Shown here one piece after another: positions 36,711 to 46,322 of a DNA stretch of 64,000 bases. Where the stretch lies: assembly GCF_002849695.1 (NCBI RefSeq), contig NZ_CP018937.1, forward strand, positions 2,170,001-2,234,000. The letters run 5' to 3'. Numbering within the stretch: the stretch's first letter is position 1; each line of letters opens with the position of its first letter. This stretch comes from Bacteroides fragilis. Lineage in GTDB: Bacteria > Bacteroidota > Bacteroidia > Bacteroidales > Bacteroidaceae. The notes beneath the pieces were generated by a model. That model was not told where the DNA came from. It worked only from the letters and a program-made list of their open reading frames with translations, and did not search any database. A program made the translations under genes and the position numbers.

Positions 36711-36784
36711 AGGATCACTTCATATTACCAGATCTACCTTTTAACAATAGGGCCTAACTCTTCCGGCCCCAAAGGAATATTCCG

Positions 36785-36895
36785 TTTACATACCGGGATA
36801 AAGGCATTTACATACCGGGGTAAAAGGATTTACGCACGGAGGTAAAAGACGTTACATACCGAGGTAAATGGTTTTACATTACTATGTAAAACCAT
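36785..36895. repeat. Degenerate 22-bp tandem repeat ending in a hairpin
   Basis: About four and a half copies of a 22-bp unit close to TTTACATACCGRGGTAAAAG start at 36785, 36807, 36829, 36851 and 36873. The final partial copy is folded into a hairpin with exact 12-nt arms ATGGTTTTACAT / ATGTAAAACCAT (36868-36879 and 36884-36895). It lies 45 bp past the histidine kinase stop and 75 bp past the DUF6078-like stop, both convergent on it. No U-tract. Confidence 0.85.
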
Positions 36896-36939
36896 GGTAA
36901 ATATAACATTTTGATAATCAGCGATTATTTAGTAAACCG

Positions 36940-39900
36940 TCATAAAGCAACATCTGGAGAATAGCAGTATTTACGTAATACAGACATCAGTCTTGCTTTA
37001 TCTACCGGCTTGGCAAGATAATCATTACAACCGGCTTCTAATGCAGCTGCCTTATCGGAGTCGAAAGCATGTGCCGTAAGCGCTACAATGGGTAATTCCT
37101 TATTGAACTTCCGAATCTCAACTGTTGCCGTCAGTCCGTCCATTACAGGCATTTTCATATCCATCAGCAAAAGATCAATCCTGTAGTTCTTCGCCATCTC
37201 TACAGCTTGCTGTCCATTCATGGCATGAAGCAAATTATAATGCTTACACAGCATGGCCGATAATAACAGATAATTACTTGAGATATCTTCTGCTATCAGA
37301 ATCGTCTTTCTATCCAAAGCCGCATTCAGATTCCGGCTATATGTCATATTCTCTTCATCTGTGCTTGGCCCGATATGCCTTTCGGGCTCCCGCCCGGTTT
37401 TCACTTCCGGATTGCAAGGAATAATGGCCCAGAACAGAGAGCCTTCATGGTATTTAGATTCAAAACCGACACTTCCTCCCATCGATTCGGTAATTGCCTT
37501 ACAGATAGAAAGGCCGAGCCCTGTGCCTTGAGCAAACTCATCGAGTTTCTCGAACCGATGGAAAACTTTATTCTTTTTCTCCTCCGGTATGCCGATACCT
37601 GTGTCTTTTACATACAGACGGATTCCTGTATCCATTACTTCATACCCCATTTCTATAGATCCTTTCGGAGTATATTTAATGGCATTTGTGACATAATTAG
37701 TCATCACTTGTGCCACACGGTTTCTGTCAAGTTTCACCAGACATACATCATAAGGATTAATCGTCACCAACCGGACTTCCGGATTAACTATTCGTTGCTT
37801 CATAGAAGATGCCATGCCATTAAAATATTCGGCCAGATCAAAATCTTCATATTTTAGTTCCACCGAACCGGACTCCAATTTCGACAGGTCCAGGATATCA
37901 TTAATAAGTTTCAGCAACAGTTCGTTATTGGTATTGATAATCTGCATATACTCTTCTCTATCAGCCTGCTCCTCCGAGTTCATCAGTAAATCAGAGAAGC
38001 CGACAATCGCATTTAGCGGTGTACGGATTTCATGACTCATATTGGCAAGAAAAGCTGACTTAAGTTTATCCGATTGTTCGGCCAGCAGCTTCGCCTGCCT
38101 CAGTTCTTCGATCATTCTCTCTCTGTCAGTAATATCATCCACACGAATCACGATGCCATCTATCTCTTCACCTTCACCAAATACGGGAGTAGCCAATACC
38201 TCTACAATCCGGTTGTTTTCCGAATGAAACTTTATCTTTTCCATCTGCCTTGATGCCAATACTTTGCCTAACACACAATTTTCACAGGGAGAAGTCCGGT
38301 TATGGGCACTCTTATAACAGCACTCTCCCCGCTTATATGCCTCAAAGGAAAGGCTGGACGAACAGACCGATACATTTTCCCATTGCACAACATAATCTTT
38401 AGTGATATAAGCCAATCCGGAATTAGTATTATTCAGTACCAATTCATTCTGCCGGATCAGCCTCTTCAGTTTCTCCTTATTCTTCAGCAAAGTCAATTCT
38501 GTCTGTTTATAAGATTCAATGCTGATCGTCATGCCGGAGACATACTGATAAGGAGTATCATTAAGAATAGAGGTCTCAAGCACTCCACGGGTTTGCCACC
38601 ATTCGTAATTCCCGTTTCCCCGCAAGTCTGCACGATATTCTATGTCCCATTCACCACTATCCTGCTTCAGCACTGCATCCATCGTACCGATGAACTGCCT
38701 CCGGTCGTCAGGATGTACACATTCTGCAAACTTTTCAAAAGTATTGATGTCCAAAGCATTCCGCCCTATCTTATCAAATCCCTCACCAAAACTGACTCTT
38801 TGCTTCGACGGCTCGTAAAACCAAGTATAAGCATTCATCACCTCCATGGATATGGAAAGAACCTTGGCACGGCGTTCAAGGTCATTCTGCAATTTCTGAT
38901 CCCAACGAATATTGAGCAACAGACGCTTGCTACCATCATAAATGATATTCTTGCGTACAATGGTATCATAGCTGCGACCATCCTTCAGAATAATTCTTTC
39001 TACCCCAAAATAAGGCTTGCCGGTAGTAAAAACTTCCAAATCTGTTTTTTGCATGCGCTCCGCCTGTTCACGATCCAGAATGTCACTTACTGTTTCACCT
39101 TCATAGGTGCCAAACATCCGCATACTTTCTTCATTACAGAAAACATAACGAAAATCATCTTCCACATCTTTTATGTGTATAGGCAACGGTATGCTATTCA
39201 AAATGTTCTCTTGCAATAACTTCCGTCTTTGTAACTCTGTATTGTTTTTGCGAAACCCTACATACTTGACAACTTTTCCATCGACTCCCCTCTCATACGG
39301 AGAACAATTCAATTTACAATATTGCCACTCTGATGTATCGGACAGTCTAATCCGGATATCCATTTCATACAGACAATCACAACCATTAAGCATATCAAAC
39401 AAAATGGGTTCCGCTTCTTTCCAATCCTCCGGATGAATATGTTTTTTATAATCTTCAATAGTGAGGGGCTGAGTAGGATCGCAGTTATTAAGTGGTTCAT
39501 TCTCCGCATAGAACAAATGGGTGCGAACATCAAATTCCCATAAAACCACATCGGCGGCCTGCATGGCCAATGCAGTTTTTTGCTTGCTTTGACGTAATAT
39601 CTCTTCGGTACGTACCGTTTCGGTCACATCCTGTGCTATAAAAAGGAACTTATCGATCTCCTTATTCTCATCATCCCGGACTACCGATACGGTAATTTCA
39701 AAATAACGTATCCCTGATAAAGTTGTCGGATAATAAAATTTGGCTAATTCAAAATCATACTTGACTGTAAAACGAATATTCTCTCCCGCACGCAAGCGGC
39801 TCTTCATTTCATCGGGAACATTCGGGTTTTCAAAAATGTTGATACCCAACATATCTTGTTTATCCTTCACCCCCATCATTTTCAGTCCTACACTATTTAT

Positions 39901-40011
39901 CTCTATCAGGCGACCTTCACAATCATACAATTCCATCCCTACGGGAAGATTTTCATATATAGTTTGCTGAAGTCTATGGGTTTGAGAAGGGCTTGATGTT
40001 TGTTTGCTCAT
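36940..40011 (-). CDS. Multi-PAS hybrid histidine kinase/response regulator
   Basis: A cytoplasmic hybrid sensor kinase of 1023 residues (start at ATG 40011; the promoter at 40046-40053 excludes a longer frame to 40071). Several PAS domains occupy about 10-640. The last (about 520-640) has a cysteine cluster CCYKSAHNRTSPCENC. Then come HisKA with phospho-acceptor His660 in FLANMSHEIRTPLNAIVGF, HATPase_c (DTGIGIP, GTGLGLSI) and a C-terminal receiver domain with phospho-acceptor Asp951 in LLMDMKMPVMDG and lysine in LAKPVDKA. No membrane segment and no DNA-binding output, so it probably signals onward by phosphotransfer. The signal is unknown; the PAS cysteines suggest a redox or metal input. 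Confidence 0.92.
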   Translation of the reverse strand: MSKQTSSPSQTHRLQQTIYENLPVGMELYDCEGRLIEINSVGLKMMGVKDKQDMLGINIFENPNVPDEMKSRLRAGENIRFTVKYDFELAKFYYPTTLSGIRYFEITVSVVRDDENKEIDKFLFIAQDVTETVRTEEILRQSKQKTALAMQAADVVLWEFDVRTHLFYAENEPLNNCDPTQPLTIEDYKKHIHPEDWKEAEPILFDMLNGCDCLYEMDIRIRLSDTSEWQYCKLNCSPYERGVDGKVVKYVGFRKNNTELQRRKLLQENILNSIPLPIHIKDVEDDFRYVFCNEESMRMFGTYEGETVSDILDREQAERMQKTDLEVFTTGKPYFGVERIILKDGRSYDTIVRKNIIYDGSKRLLLNIRWDQKLQNDLERRAKVLSISMEVMNAYTWFYEPSKQRVSFGEGFDKIGRNALDINTFEKFAECVHPDDRRQFIGTMDAVLKQDSGEWDIEYRADLRGNGNYEWWQTRGVLETSILNDTPYQYVSGMTISIESYKQTELTLLKNKEKLKRLIRQNELVLNNTNSGLAYITKDYVVQWENVSVCSSSLSFEAYKRGECCYKSAHNRTSPCENCVLGKVLASRQMEKIKFHSENNRIVEVLATPVFGEGEEIDGIVIRVDDITDRERMIEELRQAKLLAEQSDKLKSAFLANMSHEIRTPLNAIVGFSDLLMNSEEQADREEYMQIINTNNELLLKLINDILDLSKLESGSVELKYEDFDLAEYFNGMASSMKQRIVNPEVRLVTINPYDVCLVKLDRNRVAQVMTNYVTNAIKYTPKGSIEMGYEVMDTGIRLYVKDTGIGIPEEKKNKVFHRFEKLDEFAQGTGLGLSICKAITESMGGSVGFESKYHEGSLFWAIIPCNPEVKTGREPERHIGPSTDEENMTYSRNLNAALDRKTILIAEDISSNYLLLSAMLCKHYNLLHAMNGQQAVEMAKNYRIDLLLMDMKMPVMDGLTATVEIRKFNKELPIVALTAHAFDSDKAAALEAGCNDYLAKPVDKARLMSVLRKYCYSPDVAL

Positions 40012-40045
40012 TACGTAATATCTTAGTATATCTGTTTTCTTTCTA

Positions 40046-40053
40046 CAAAAATA
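40046..40053 (-). promoter_or_regulatory. -7 box for the hybrid histidine kinase
   Basis: The minus strand reads TATTTTTG, 35 bp before the ATG at 40011. Confidence 0.55.
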
Positions 40054-40144
40054 CACATAAGTTGCAAGCAAACACAGGTTTATCCTAAATTTTCCAGTCT
40101 GTTAACCACTTTTCGAATGCTTTTTGAAGCTCTCCACTGCCTAA

Positions 40145-41263
40145 TTAGCCACTCTTCCGATAGCTCTTCACCGCCCAAATATTGAAAAACAGCGCAAAGG
40201 CCAGCAAAGCTCCCAGCTGCGGCAATAAATCGATAAACCCGCTCCCCTTGAGATATACCATACGCATCACCTGCATAAAATATTTCAGTGGATTGAGCAT
40301 AGTGATCCATTGTGCCCACTCGGGCATACTGCGGACAGGAGTAAACAATCCGCTCATTAAGATTAGAATCAGCATACAGAACCACATGACAAACATGGCT
40401 TGTTGCATGGTAGCCGAATGATTGGAAATGACCAATCCAAGACCGGATACAGCCAAAACAAAGATGATGGCAAAGAAATAGATCACCAGAAAATGACCTG
40501 CAGGAAAAATTCCGTAAAGTGCCCATGCCAGAATAAAACAAAGTGTCAGAACCACAAAGCCTATCAACCAATAAGGAATCAGTTTGGCAAGGATAAAAGT
40601 GAACTTTCCGACAGGAGTCACATTGATCTGCTCAATCGTACCGGCCTCCTTCTCCCCTACTATATTCAACGCAGGCAAGAAGCCGCAAAGCATGGTAAGC
40701 AGCATCACCATCAGGGCCGGAATCATAAACAGTTTATAATCCAGATTAGGATTGAAAAGATTCTGAGTAAGAATATCAATCCGGGGCAGATTCCCGTTGG
40801 CAGCAGCCGGAATGTTTCCACTCTCCGCCTGCAATTCCGTACCATAATCGTTGATGATGGCAGACAGATATGAACTGCCCAAACCGCCCTTGGTCCCATT
40901 TACGGCATTGGCGGCCACAAGTACGTGGGCAGCCTCGCCATTCACCCAGTCCTTCTCGAAATCTCCGGGAATTTGAAGCAGCACATCGGCTGTCCCCGCT
41001 TCAATCGCTTCCAACCCTTCTTTATAGGAGTCCGGTAAAGCAGTGGTCCGGAAGTAAGTTGAAGCCGTTATCTTATCGACCAGCCTGCGTGAAAGAGCCG
41101 AATGATCATTATCTATAATATTCATCCGGATATTTTTTATTTCAAGATTAGCAGCCCAGGGCATAAGAAGCATAATCATGCAAGGGAAGATAAAAATCAA
41201 CCTCGGCAGGAAAGAGTTGCGGAGCAACTGCTTGAATTCTTTCTCTATAAGATATTTAATCAT
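40145..41263 (-). CDS. ABC transporter permease, second (YhhJ/YbhR-like)
   Basis: A 372-residue ABC-2 type permease. One N-terminal membrane helix (about 24-42) is followed by a long periplasmic domain (about 45-175) and five C-terminal helices (about 180-370), as in YbhR/YhhJ/DrrB-like exporters. The EKEAGTIEQINVTPV motif is the family's cytoplasmic coupling loop. Its start overlaps the end of the previous permease gene, so it is translationally coupled. Last gene of the five-gene efflux operon. Confidence 0.92.
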   Translation of the reverse strand: MIKYLIEKEFKQLLRNSFLPRLIFIFPCMIMLLMPWAANLEIKNIRMNIIDNDHSALSRRLVDKITASTYFRTTALPDSYKEGLEAIEAGTADVLLQIPGDFEKDWVNGEAAHVLVAANAVNGTKGGLGSSYLSAIINDYGTELQAESGNIPAAANGNLPRIDILTQNLFNPNLDYKLFMIPALMVMLLTMLCGFLPALNIVGEKEAGTIEQINVTPVGKFTFILAKLIPYWLIGFVVLTLCFILAWALYGIFPAGHFLVIYFFAIIFVLAVSGLGLVISNHSATMQQAMFVMWFCMLILILMSGLFTPVRSMPEWAQWITMLNPLKYFMQVMRMVYLKGSGFIDLLPQLGALLAFALFFNIWAVKSYRKSG

Positions 41264-42360
41264 AACCTGTTTTTGAATTTCTTGAAGCTAATTGTTATCA
41301 ACACGACTGCCATAAGAGCCAGAATACTGACCTCAGACAGTACAAAAGAAATATCTACTCCCTCAATCATCAATTTACGTACGGCCTGAATATACCAGCG
41401 GGCGGGCAGAATATCGGAAATCAATTGCAATACCAGAGGCATGCTCTCTATCGGAAATATCATGCCGGAAAGCAACATTGTAGGCATCATCAAGATCAAC
41501 CCCGAAGCGAGCATGGCGGCCACTTGCGTCCGTGTCACCGTGGAAATAAGCAATCCCAACGCCAACGACACAAAGATAAAAAGCAATGATACCATTATCA
41601 ACCAGAACAGGCTGCCTGCCACGGGTACATCAAGTACATAAACTGAAAGCAGCAGAATCGTCGTAAGATTGACAAACGACAGCACAAAATAAGGAACGGC
41701 CTTAGCCAGAATAACGAACAAAGGTTTCACCGGAGAAACCAGCAATATCTCCATCGTACCTGTCTCCTTCTCGCGGACAATGGATATGGAAGTCATCATG
41801 GCACAGATCAGCATCAGGATAAGTCCCATCACACCGGGCACAAAATTGTAGGCACTCTTCATCTGTGGATTATAGAGCAGTTTCACATCGGGCACAACAG
41901 AAGATACGGACATTCCGGGAGGAAGCATTTCCTGTCGGACGGAAGCTATGACATTAGTGGCGTAACCGGCTTGTGTGGTAGCCATATTCGGATCGGTTGC
42001 ATCGGAAACCAGTTGCACACGGGCATCGCCTGTATACAGATGATTGGCAAATTGTTCGCTGAATACAAGTGCCATGTCGATTTCATTTTCCTGAAACGCC
42101 CTTTCCATCTCCTGTGGAGAATGCAACAGGCACTTCACGGAAAAGTATTCGCTGGCATCCAAACGGTCGATGATCTTGCGGGTAACCATGTCATTCGAAG
42201 GGTCGAGTACACCCACACGTACATTTTTCACTTCGGTAGTAATGGCAAAACCAAAGAGAATGATCTGAACAACAGGCATCCCTAACAGAATCAACATAGT
42301 CCGTCGGTCGCGGAAAATGTGGAAGAACTCCTTTTTTACAAATGCTATAAACTGTTTCAT
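41260..42360 (-). CDS. ABC transporter permease, first (YbhS-like)
   Basis: A 366-residue ABC-2 type permease with the same layout as the next gene: N-terminal helix, long periplasmic domain, then five helices. The coupling loop reads EKETGTMEILLVSPV. It follows the ATPase gene by 3 bp and overlaps the next permease by 4 bp. The two permeases share overall architecture but differ throughout, as in the E. coli ybhFSR system, and probably form a heterodimer. Confidence 0.92.
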   Translation of the reverse strand: MKQFIAFVKKEFFHIFRDRRTMLILLGMPVVQIILFGFAITTEVKNVRVGVLDPSNDMVTRKIIDRLDASEYFSVKCLLHSPQEMERAFQENEIDMALVFSEQFANHLYTGDARVQLVSDATDPNMATTQAGYATNVIASVRQEMLPPGMSVSSVVPDVKLLYNPQMKSAYNFVPGVMGLILMLICAMMTSISIVREKETGTMEILLVSPVKPLFVILAKAVPYFVLSFVNLTTILLLSVYVLDVPVAGSLFWLIMVSLLFIFVSLALGLLISTVTRTQVAAMLASGLILMMPTMLLSGMIFPIESMPLVLQLISDILPARWYIQAVRKLMIEGVDISFVLSEVSILALMAVVLITISFKKFKNRL

Positions 42361-42363
42361 AGG

Positions 42364-43827
42364 TTAATCGGCTTTACGCACTGCCTTACGGGCCAGTTGC
42401 TGGAATACATCGTCCATGGTATCGGCATGAAAACGTGCCTTTAGTCCGCGAGGGGTGTCAAGTGCCTCGATACGTCCGTCTACCATGATAGACACACGGT
42501 TACAATACTCGGCCTCGTCCATGTAATGGGTGGTTACAAAGACCGTTATCCCCCGATCTGCCGCTTGATAAATCAATTCCCAGAATTGCCGGCGGGTAGC
42601 AGGATCGACTCCTCCCGTAGGTTCATCAAGAAACACAATCCGCGGATCATGGAAAATCGAAACTGAAAAGGCCAGCTTTTGTTTCCAGCCTAAAGGAAGG
42701 CTCTTCACAAGTGTGTCACGCTCGTCGCTGAACCCCAGACGATCGAGAAGAGCATCTGTCTTTTCGGCTATCTCGCGGTCCTGCATTCCATAAATGCCGG
42801 CAAAAAGACGAATGTTTTCCCATACTTTAAGATCTTCGTATAGAGAGAACTTCTGGCTCATGTATCCAATATTCTTCTTCACTTCTTCAGGGTGGACGGC
42901 AACATCAAAGCCGGCTACCCGTGCTATGCCGGAGGTAGGTTTGCTCAATCCGCAAAGCATACGCATCGCAGTGGTTTTTCCCGCACCGTTCGCCCCGAGA
43001 AATCCAAAGATCTCTCCCCGGTTCACCTGAAAGGAGATATGGTCGACAGCCGTGAAATGCCCAAAACATTTGGTAAGCCGGTCTACCTCAATGGCAAAAT
43101 CATTTTCGGCATGTACTTCCGCACGTTCCAGACCGGGTGGACAAAGAATGTGACTGAACTGTTTCAGGATTCGTTCCGGCACATCGATCCCCTGTATCTC
43201 TCCTTCGTTGATAAAAGCGATACGGTCGCATTGCCGGGCTTCATCCATAATCGGAGTAGAAACGAGAATAGTGATTCCCTGCTCCTTGAGATGCCTCAAC
43301 ATTTCCCAGAACTCCTTGCGTGAAACCGGATCCACACCGGTAGTCGGCTCGTCCAGGAACAGAATGCCGGGTTTGTGAATCAACGCACAACTTAAGGCCA
43401 GCTTTTGTTTCATACCTCCCGACAAAGCCCCCGCTCTGCGTTTACGAAAAGGTTCTATCTGCTGATAGATATCTTTCACCAAATCATAGTTTTCGCGGAT
43501 AGTCGTATGAAATACAGTAGCAAAAAAGTCGAGGTTCTCTTCCACCGTCAGGTCCTGATAAAGCGAAAAACGTCCGGGCATGTATCCCACCTGTTGCCGG
43601 ATTTGTTTGTAATCCTTCACAACATCGAGCCCGTTCACCGTAGCCGTCCCACTGTCGGCAAGCAACAGTGTAGTCAGGATGCGGAAGAGTGTACTCTTAC
43701 CGGCGCCATCCGGTCCGATGATGCCGAACAACTCACCGGGATTCACGGAAAAGGAAACCTTCTTCAAGGCTTCTACTTCACCGTAACATTTAGTCACGTC
43801 ACTGACAAATACAGCTGGTTTCATCAT
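42364..43827 (-). CDS. ABC transporter ATPase with two fused nucleotide-binding domains (YbhF-like)
   Basis: A 487-residue protein made of two ABC ATPase domains (about 5-225 and 245-480). NBD1 has Walker A GPDGAGKS, an intact signature LSGGMKQ and Walker B ILFLDEPTTGVDP, but its H-loop histidine is replaced (STPIMDEA). NBD2 has Walker A GANGAGKT, Walker B IVFLDEPTGGVDP and an intact H-loop (TTHYMDEA), but a degraded signature LPLGWKQ. In the paired arrangement one ATP site would be complete and the other degenerate. It energises export by the two permeases with the HlyD and TolC partners. Confidence 0.94.
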   Translation of the reverse strand: MMKPAVFVSDVTKCYGEVEALKKVSFSVNPGELFGIIGPDGAGKSTLFRILTTLLLADSGTATVNGLDVVKDYKQIRQQVGYMPGRFSLYQDLTVEENLDFFATVFHTTIRENYDLVKDIYQQIEPFRKRRAGALSGGMKQKLALSCALIHKPGILFLDEPTTGVDPVSRKEFWEMLRHLKEQGITILVSTPIMDEARQCDRIAFINEGEIQGIDVPERILKQFSHILCPPGLERAEVHAENDFAIEVDRLTKCFGHFTAVDHISFQVNRGEIFGFLGANGAGKTTAMRMLCGLSKPTSGIARVAGFDVAVHPEEVKKNIGYMSQKFSLYEDLKVWENIRLFAGIYGMQDREIAEKTDALLDRLGFSDERDTLVKSLPLGWKQKLAFSVSIFHDPRIVFLDEPTGGVDPATRRQFWELIYQAADRGITVFVTTHYMDEAEYCNRVSIMVDGRIEALDTPRGLKARFHADTMDDVFQQLARKAVRKAD

Positions 43828-43837
43828 CAGGCATCAT

Positions 43838-44734
43838 TTAAAACTTCACTCCACCATACATACCTATTTTGAGCAGTCCGTCGTTCTCCACGGTTATCTT
43901 GACGGCATACACCAGATTGGCACGTTCTTCTTTTGTCAGAATCGTTTTAGGAGTAAATTCAGAACGATCTGAAATCCAGCTTACGACTCCCGGATACTCT
44001 TTACGTTCGTTTCCTCCATAGTCGGAGAAAACTGTCACCCGGTTACCGATTTTAACCTGCGAGAGCTGTTCGGATGTGATATAAGCGCGAAGATACATAT
44101 GATCGACATCTGCCACCTTGAAGAGTGGCTTGCCCACGGCAGCCAGTTCTCCTGCTTCGGCATATTTCGCCAATACAGTACCGCTGATAGGCGAAACAAT
44201 ATGGCACTTCGCCAACTGGTCTTCCACCTGTGCCACCTGAATGGCTACTGACGAACCTTGTTCCGTAAGACTGTTCGTACTGTTTTGTAAAGACGACATC
44301 TGTGCCGCAAGCTGACGCTCGAGCAAAGCGACCTGCGCATCCCAATCATCCAGTTGCTTCTGATTAGCGGCTCCGGCTTTCAAAAGGTTTTCTACACGTT
44401 TCTTCTCCCGTTGGGCGGTAGCGATTTGCTGGCGGGTAGCGGCAATCTGCTTGTTGACATCCGGACGTTGGCTTTCAACCGACTTCATACTGGCTTGCAA
44501 TTGCAGTTTCTTCAGGTAAAGTTGCACGGTATCGATCAATCCCACTTCTTCACCGGATGCCAACCGTGTACCTTCTTCAACATCAAAGCACAGAAGCCTT
44601 CCCGAAGCCTCGGCCGAAACCAGAACTTCAGTCGCTTCGAAAGTTCCCGTAGCATCATAGTCGATAGTTCTGCCTCCGCAAGCGGAAAGTAAAGACAGTA
44701 AGAATAGACATCCTATAAGTTTATTTGATTTCAT
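43838..44734 (-). CDS. HlyD-family periplasmic adaptor lipoprotein (YbhG-like)
   Basis: A 298-residue membrane-fusion protein that links the inner-membrane ABC exporter to the TolC-like channel. The N-terminus is a lipoprotein signal with lipobox LSAC (Cys19), so it is lipid-anchored. Next come the lipoyl/barrel-sandwich halves (VSAEASGRLLCFDVEEGTRL and HIVSPISGTVLAKYAEAGEL) around a coiled-coil hairpin (about 80-165), and a beta-barrel region. It follows the TolC gene by 13 bp and precedes the ATPase gene by 10 bp. Confidence 0.93.
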   Translation of the reverse strand: MKSNKLIGCLFLLSLLSACGGRTIDYDATGTFEATEVLVSAEASGRLLCFDVEEGTRLASGEEVGLIDTVQLYLKKLQLQASMKSVESQRPDVNKQIAATRQQIATAQREKKRVENLLKAGAANQKQLDDWDAQVALLERQLAAQMSSLQNSTNSLTEQGSSVAIQVAQVEDQLAKCHIVSPISGTVLAKYAEAGELAAVGKPLFKVADVDHMYLRAYITSEQLSQVKIGNRVTVFSDYGGNERKEYPGVVSWISDRSEFTPKTILTKEERANLVYAVKITVENDGLLKIGMYGGVKF

Positions 44735-44747
44735 AACTGCTATTATA

Positions 44748-46004
44748 TTAGTTATTCGTAGTATATTTCAATTGATAAATATTCATCAGGAGCTGGACTT
44801 CATGCAAAGCCTTGGTCTGTCGAGCCAGATTCTCGGAAGTCATATCCCGAAGCATATCGGTAACGGTCATGGTGCCATTAGCCACTTTCGCCTCCGAAGC
44901 TTTACGGATATTAGTCCGCAAACGGATAATTTCATCATCATCCACCATCTGACGGCGCACGCTCTCCACGGCACTCTCCTGCTGTGTAGCCTGAATGCGG
45001 GTGTTAAACAGAAACACATCCCGGTTACTGTCCAACTGTCGGCGACTGGTATCTATCACCCGCCTATCGTTACGCAATGTATACAGGCTGCCGAAGTTCC
45101 ACGACAAACGGACTCCTGCCACATAATAAGGGGTGAACTCATTTTTCAGCATATTCAGTCCCGGATTGCCATACGCCCCCTGTACGAAGAGCCCGAGACG
45201 AGGCATCAGTCCGGTTTTCAAAGCTTCTTCCTGTACTTGTAAGCGTCCGTTCTGTGCATCGAACCATAGCAATTCCGGACGATTATTCGCCATCACCTGT
45301 ATGTCCGACTCGGCGACCGGCTTCTGTAAAGACGCACTGGCAAGTACTTCTTCGCCTGTCAGCAGCGAAAGCATTGACAGATAGGCCTGGCGTGAAGTCG
45401 TTAACTCTATCCGCTTTTGCCGGGTGTTCAATTGCTCCACACTGACGGCATCGAGATCGGCCTGACTGGCAATGCCATTTTCAATGTACGAAGAAATCTG
45501 CCTGTGGGTACGTTCCAGTTCTTCCAGGAAGAGCTGATTCTGGCTCAATTGTTCGTCCAGTAACAGAATCCCGAAATATACCTGATTCACCCGCTCGGTA
45601 AGTGCATACATATCCACATTCAGCTTTTCCCGGTCTACGTCCGACATCGCCTTTACCTGCTCTTTCCTTGAACGGATTTCACCACCGTCCCAAATGTTCT
45701 GTTTCAGTTCCAGGATCACCTGATATTGATCCTTGGACAAGCCCTTGATATCTACCCCGGGAATCTGCACGGGCAGCTCTGTTACCTCACTCTGCCAGGT
45801 AGCTTTGCCCGAAAGGGTGAACTGAGGCAGATTAGCTTTCGACGCATTTGCCAGATTATATTCTTTAGTCTTCTCTATCAACCCATACTGCCTCACCAAC
45901 GGATAGTTTTCCCGGGTTTTCCGTTGGCACTCTTCAAGAGTGATCTGCCCATATATCAGCAGGGCAAACAGAGAAAAAGACAAAGAAAAAATAAATCGTT
46001 TCAT
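44748..46004 (-). CDS. TolC-family outer-membrane efflux channel
   Basis: A 418-residue outer-membrane factor. The signal peptide is about 19 residues (ending in LLIYGQ). Two OEP repeats (about 25-210 and 225-410) contain long alpha-helical coiled coils and barrel strands, including LYTLRNDRRVIDTSRRQLDSN. It is the first gene of the efflux operon TolC-HlyD-ATPase-permease-permease, with a promoter box at 46035-46042. The exported compound is unknown; relatives handle drugs, dyes or bile-related compounds. Confidence 0.94.
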   Translation of the reverse strand: MKRFIFSLSFSLFALLIYGQITLEECQRKTRENYPLVRQYGLIEKTKEYNLANASKANLPQFTLSGKATWQSEVTELPVQIPGVDIKGLSKDQYQVILELKQNIWDGGEIRSRKEQVKAMSDVDREKLNVDMYALTERVNQVYFGILLLDEQLSQNQLFLEELERTHRQISSYIENGIASQADLDAVSVEQLNTRQKRIELTTSRQAYLSMLSLLTGEEVLASASLQKPVAESDIQVMANNRPELLWFDAQNGRLQVQEEALKTGLMPRLGLFVQGAYGNPGLNMLKNEFTPYYVAGVRLSWNFGSLYTLRNDRRVIDTSRRQLDSNRDVFLFNTRIQATQQESAVESVRRQMVDDDEIIRLRTNIRKASEAKVANGTMTVTDMLRDMTSENLARQTKALHEVQLLMNIYQLKYTTNN

Positions 46005-46034
46005 ATTCTATTCCTAATTAATTCTTCTTTCCTG

Positions 46035-46042
46035 CAAAGATA
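46035..46042 (-). promoter_or_regulatory. -7 box of the TolC-ABC efflux operon
   Basis: The minus strand reads TATCTTTG, 30 bp before the TolC ATG. The gene-free stretch 46005-46322 also holds a 9-bp inverted repeat (GAATAAATC at 46108, GATTTATTC at 46140) and the terminator at 46238-46265. Confidence 0.6.
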
Positions 46043-46237
46043 GAGAATAAGAACACGCAACCAGGTTCCAATTGTTTGCAATAATGTTCTATTAGTTCGA
46101 TTCTTTAGAATAAATCATATGAATCAAATGCCGACTATAGATTTATTCGGGATTTAAGATACGCTTATCCTTTTATTGAAGCCATTTATAAATCCATACC
46201 TTATTAGAGTCCGCGAAAAGCGATGACCGAAAAAACA

Positions 46238-46265
46238 AACCCCGGAAAATGACTCTCCCGGGGTT
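46238..46265 (-). terminator. Terminator after the beta-propeller lipoprotein gene
   Basis: A perfect 8-bp stem AACCCCGG / CCGGGGTT with a 12-nt loop. On the minus strand it is followed by TGTTTTTTCGG. It lies 58 bp past the stop at 46323 and insulates the efflux operon. Confidence 0.85.
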
Positions 46266-46322
46266 CCATATTTAGAAATACTTCTTTCTAAATCAACATT
46301 GCCATATCTCCATATGGATTCT

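Noticed and set aside
38302..39219. Open frame of about 305 codons on the plus strand
   Set aside because: Antisense to the histidine kinase gene; no motif.
40080..40571. Minus-strand frame of about 163 codons at the end of the efflux operon
   Set aside because: It overlaps the second permease in another frame; the permease frame has the clear ABC-2 layout.
46108..46148. 9-bp inverted repeat GAATAAATC / GATTTATTC upstream of the efflux operon
   Set aside because: Short and AT-rich, so expected by chance; noted only in the promoter entry.
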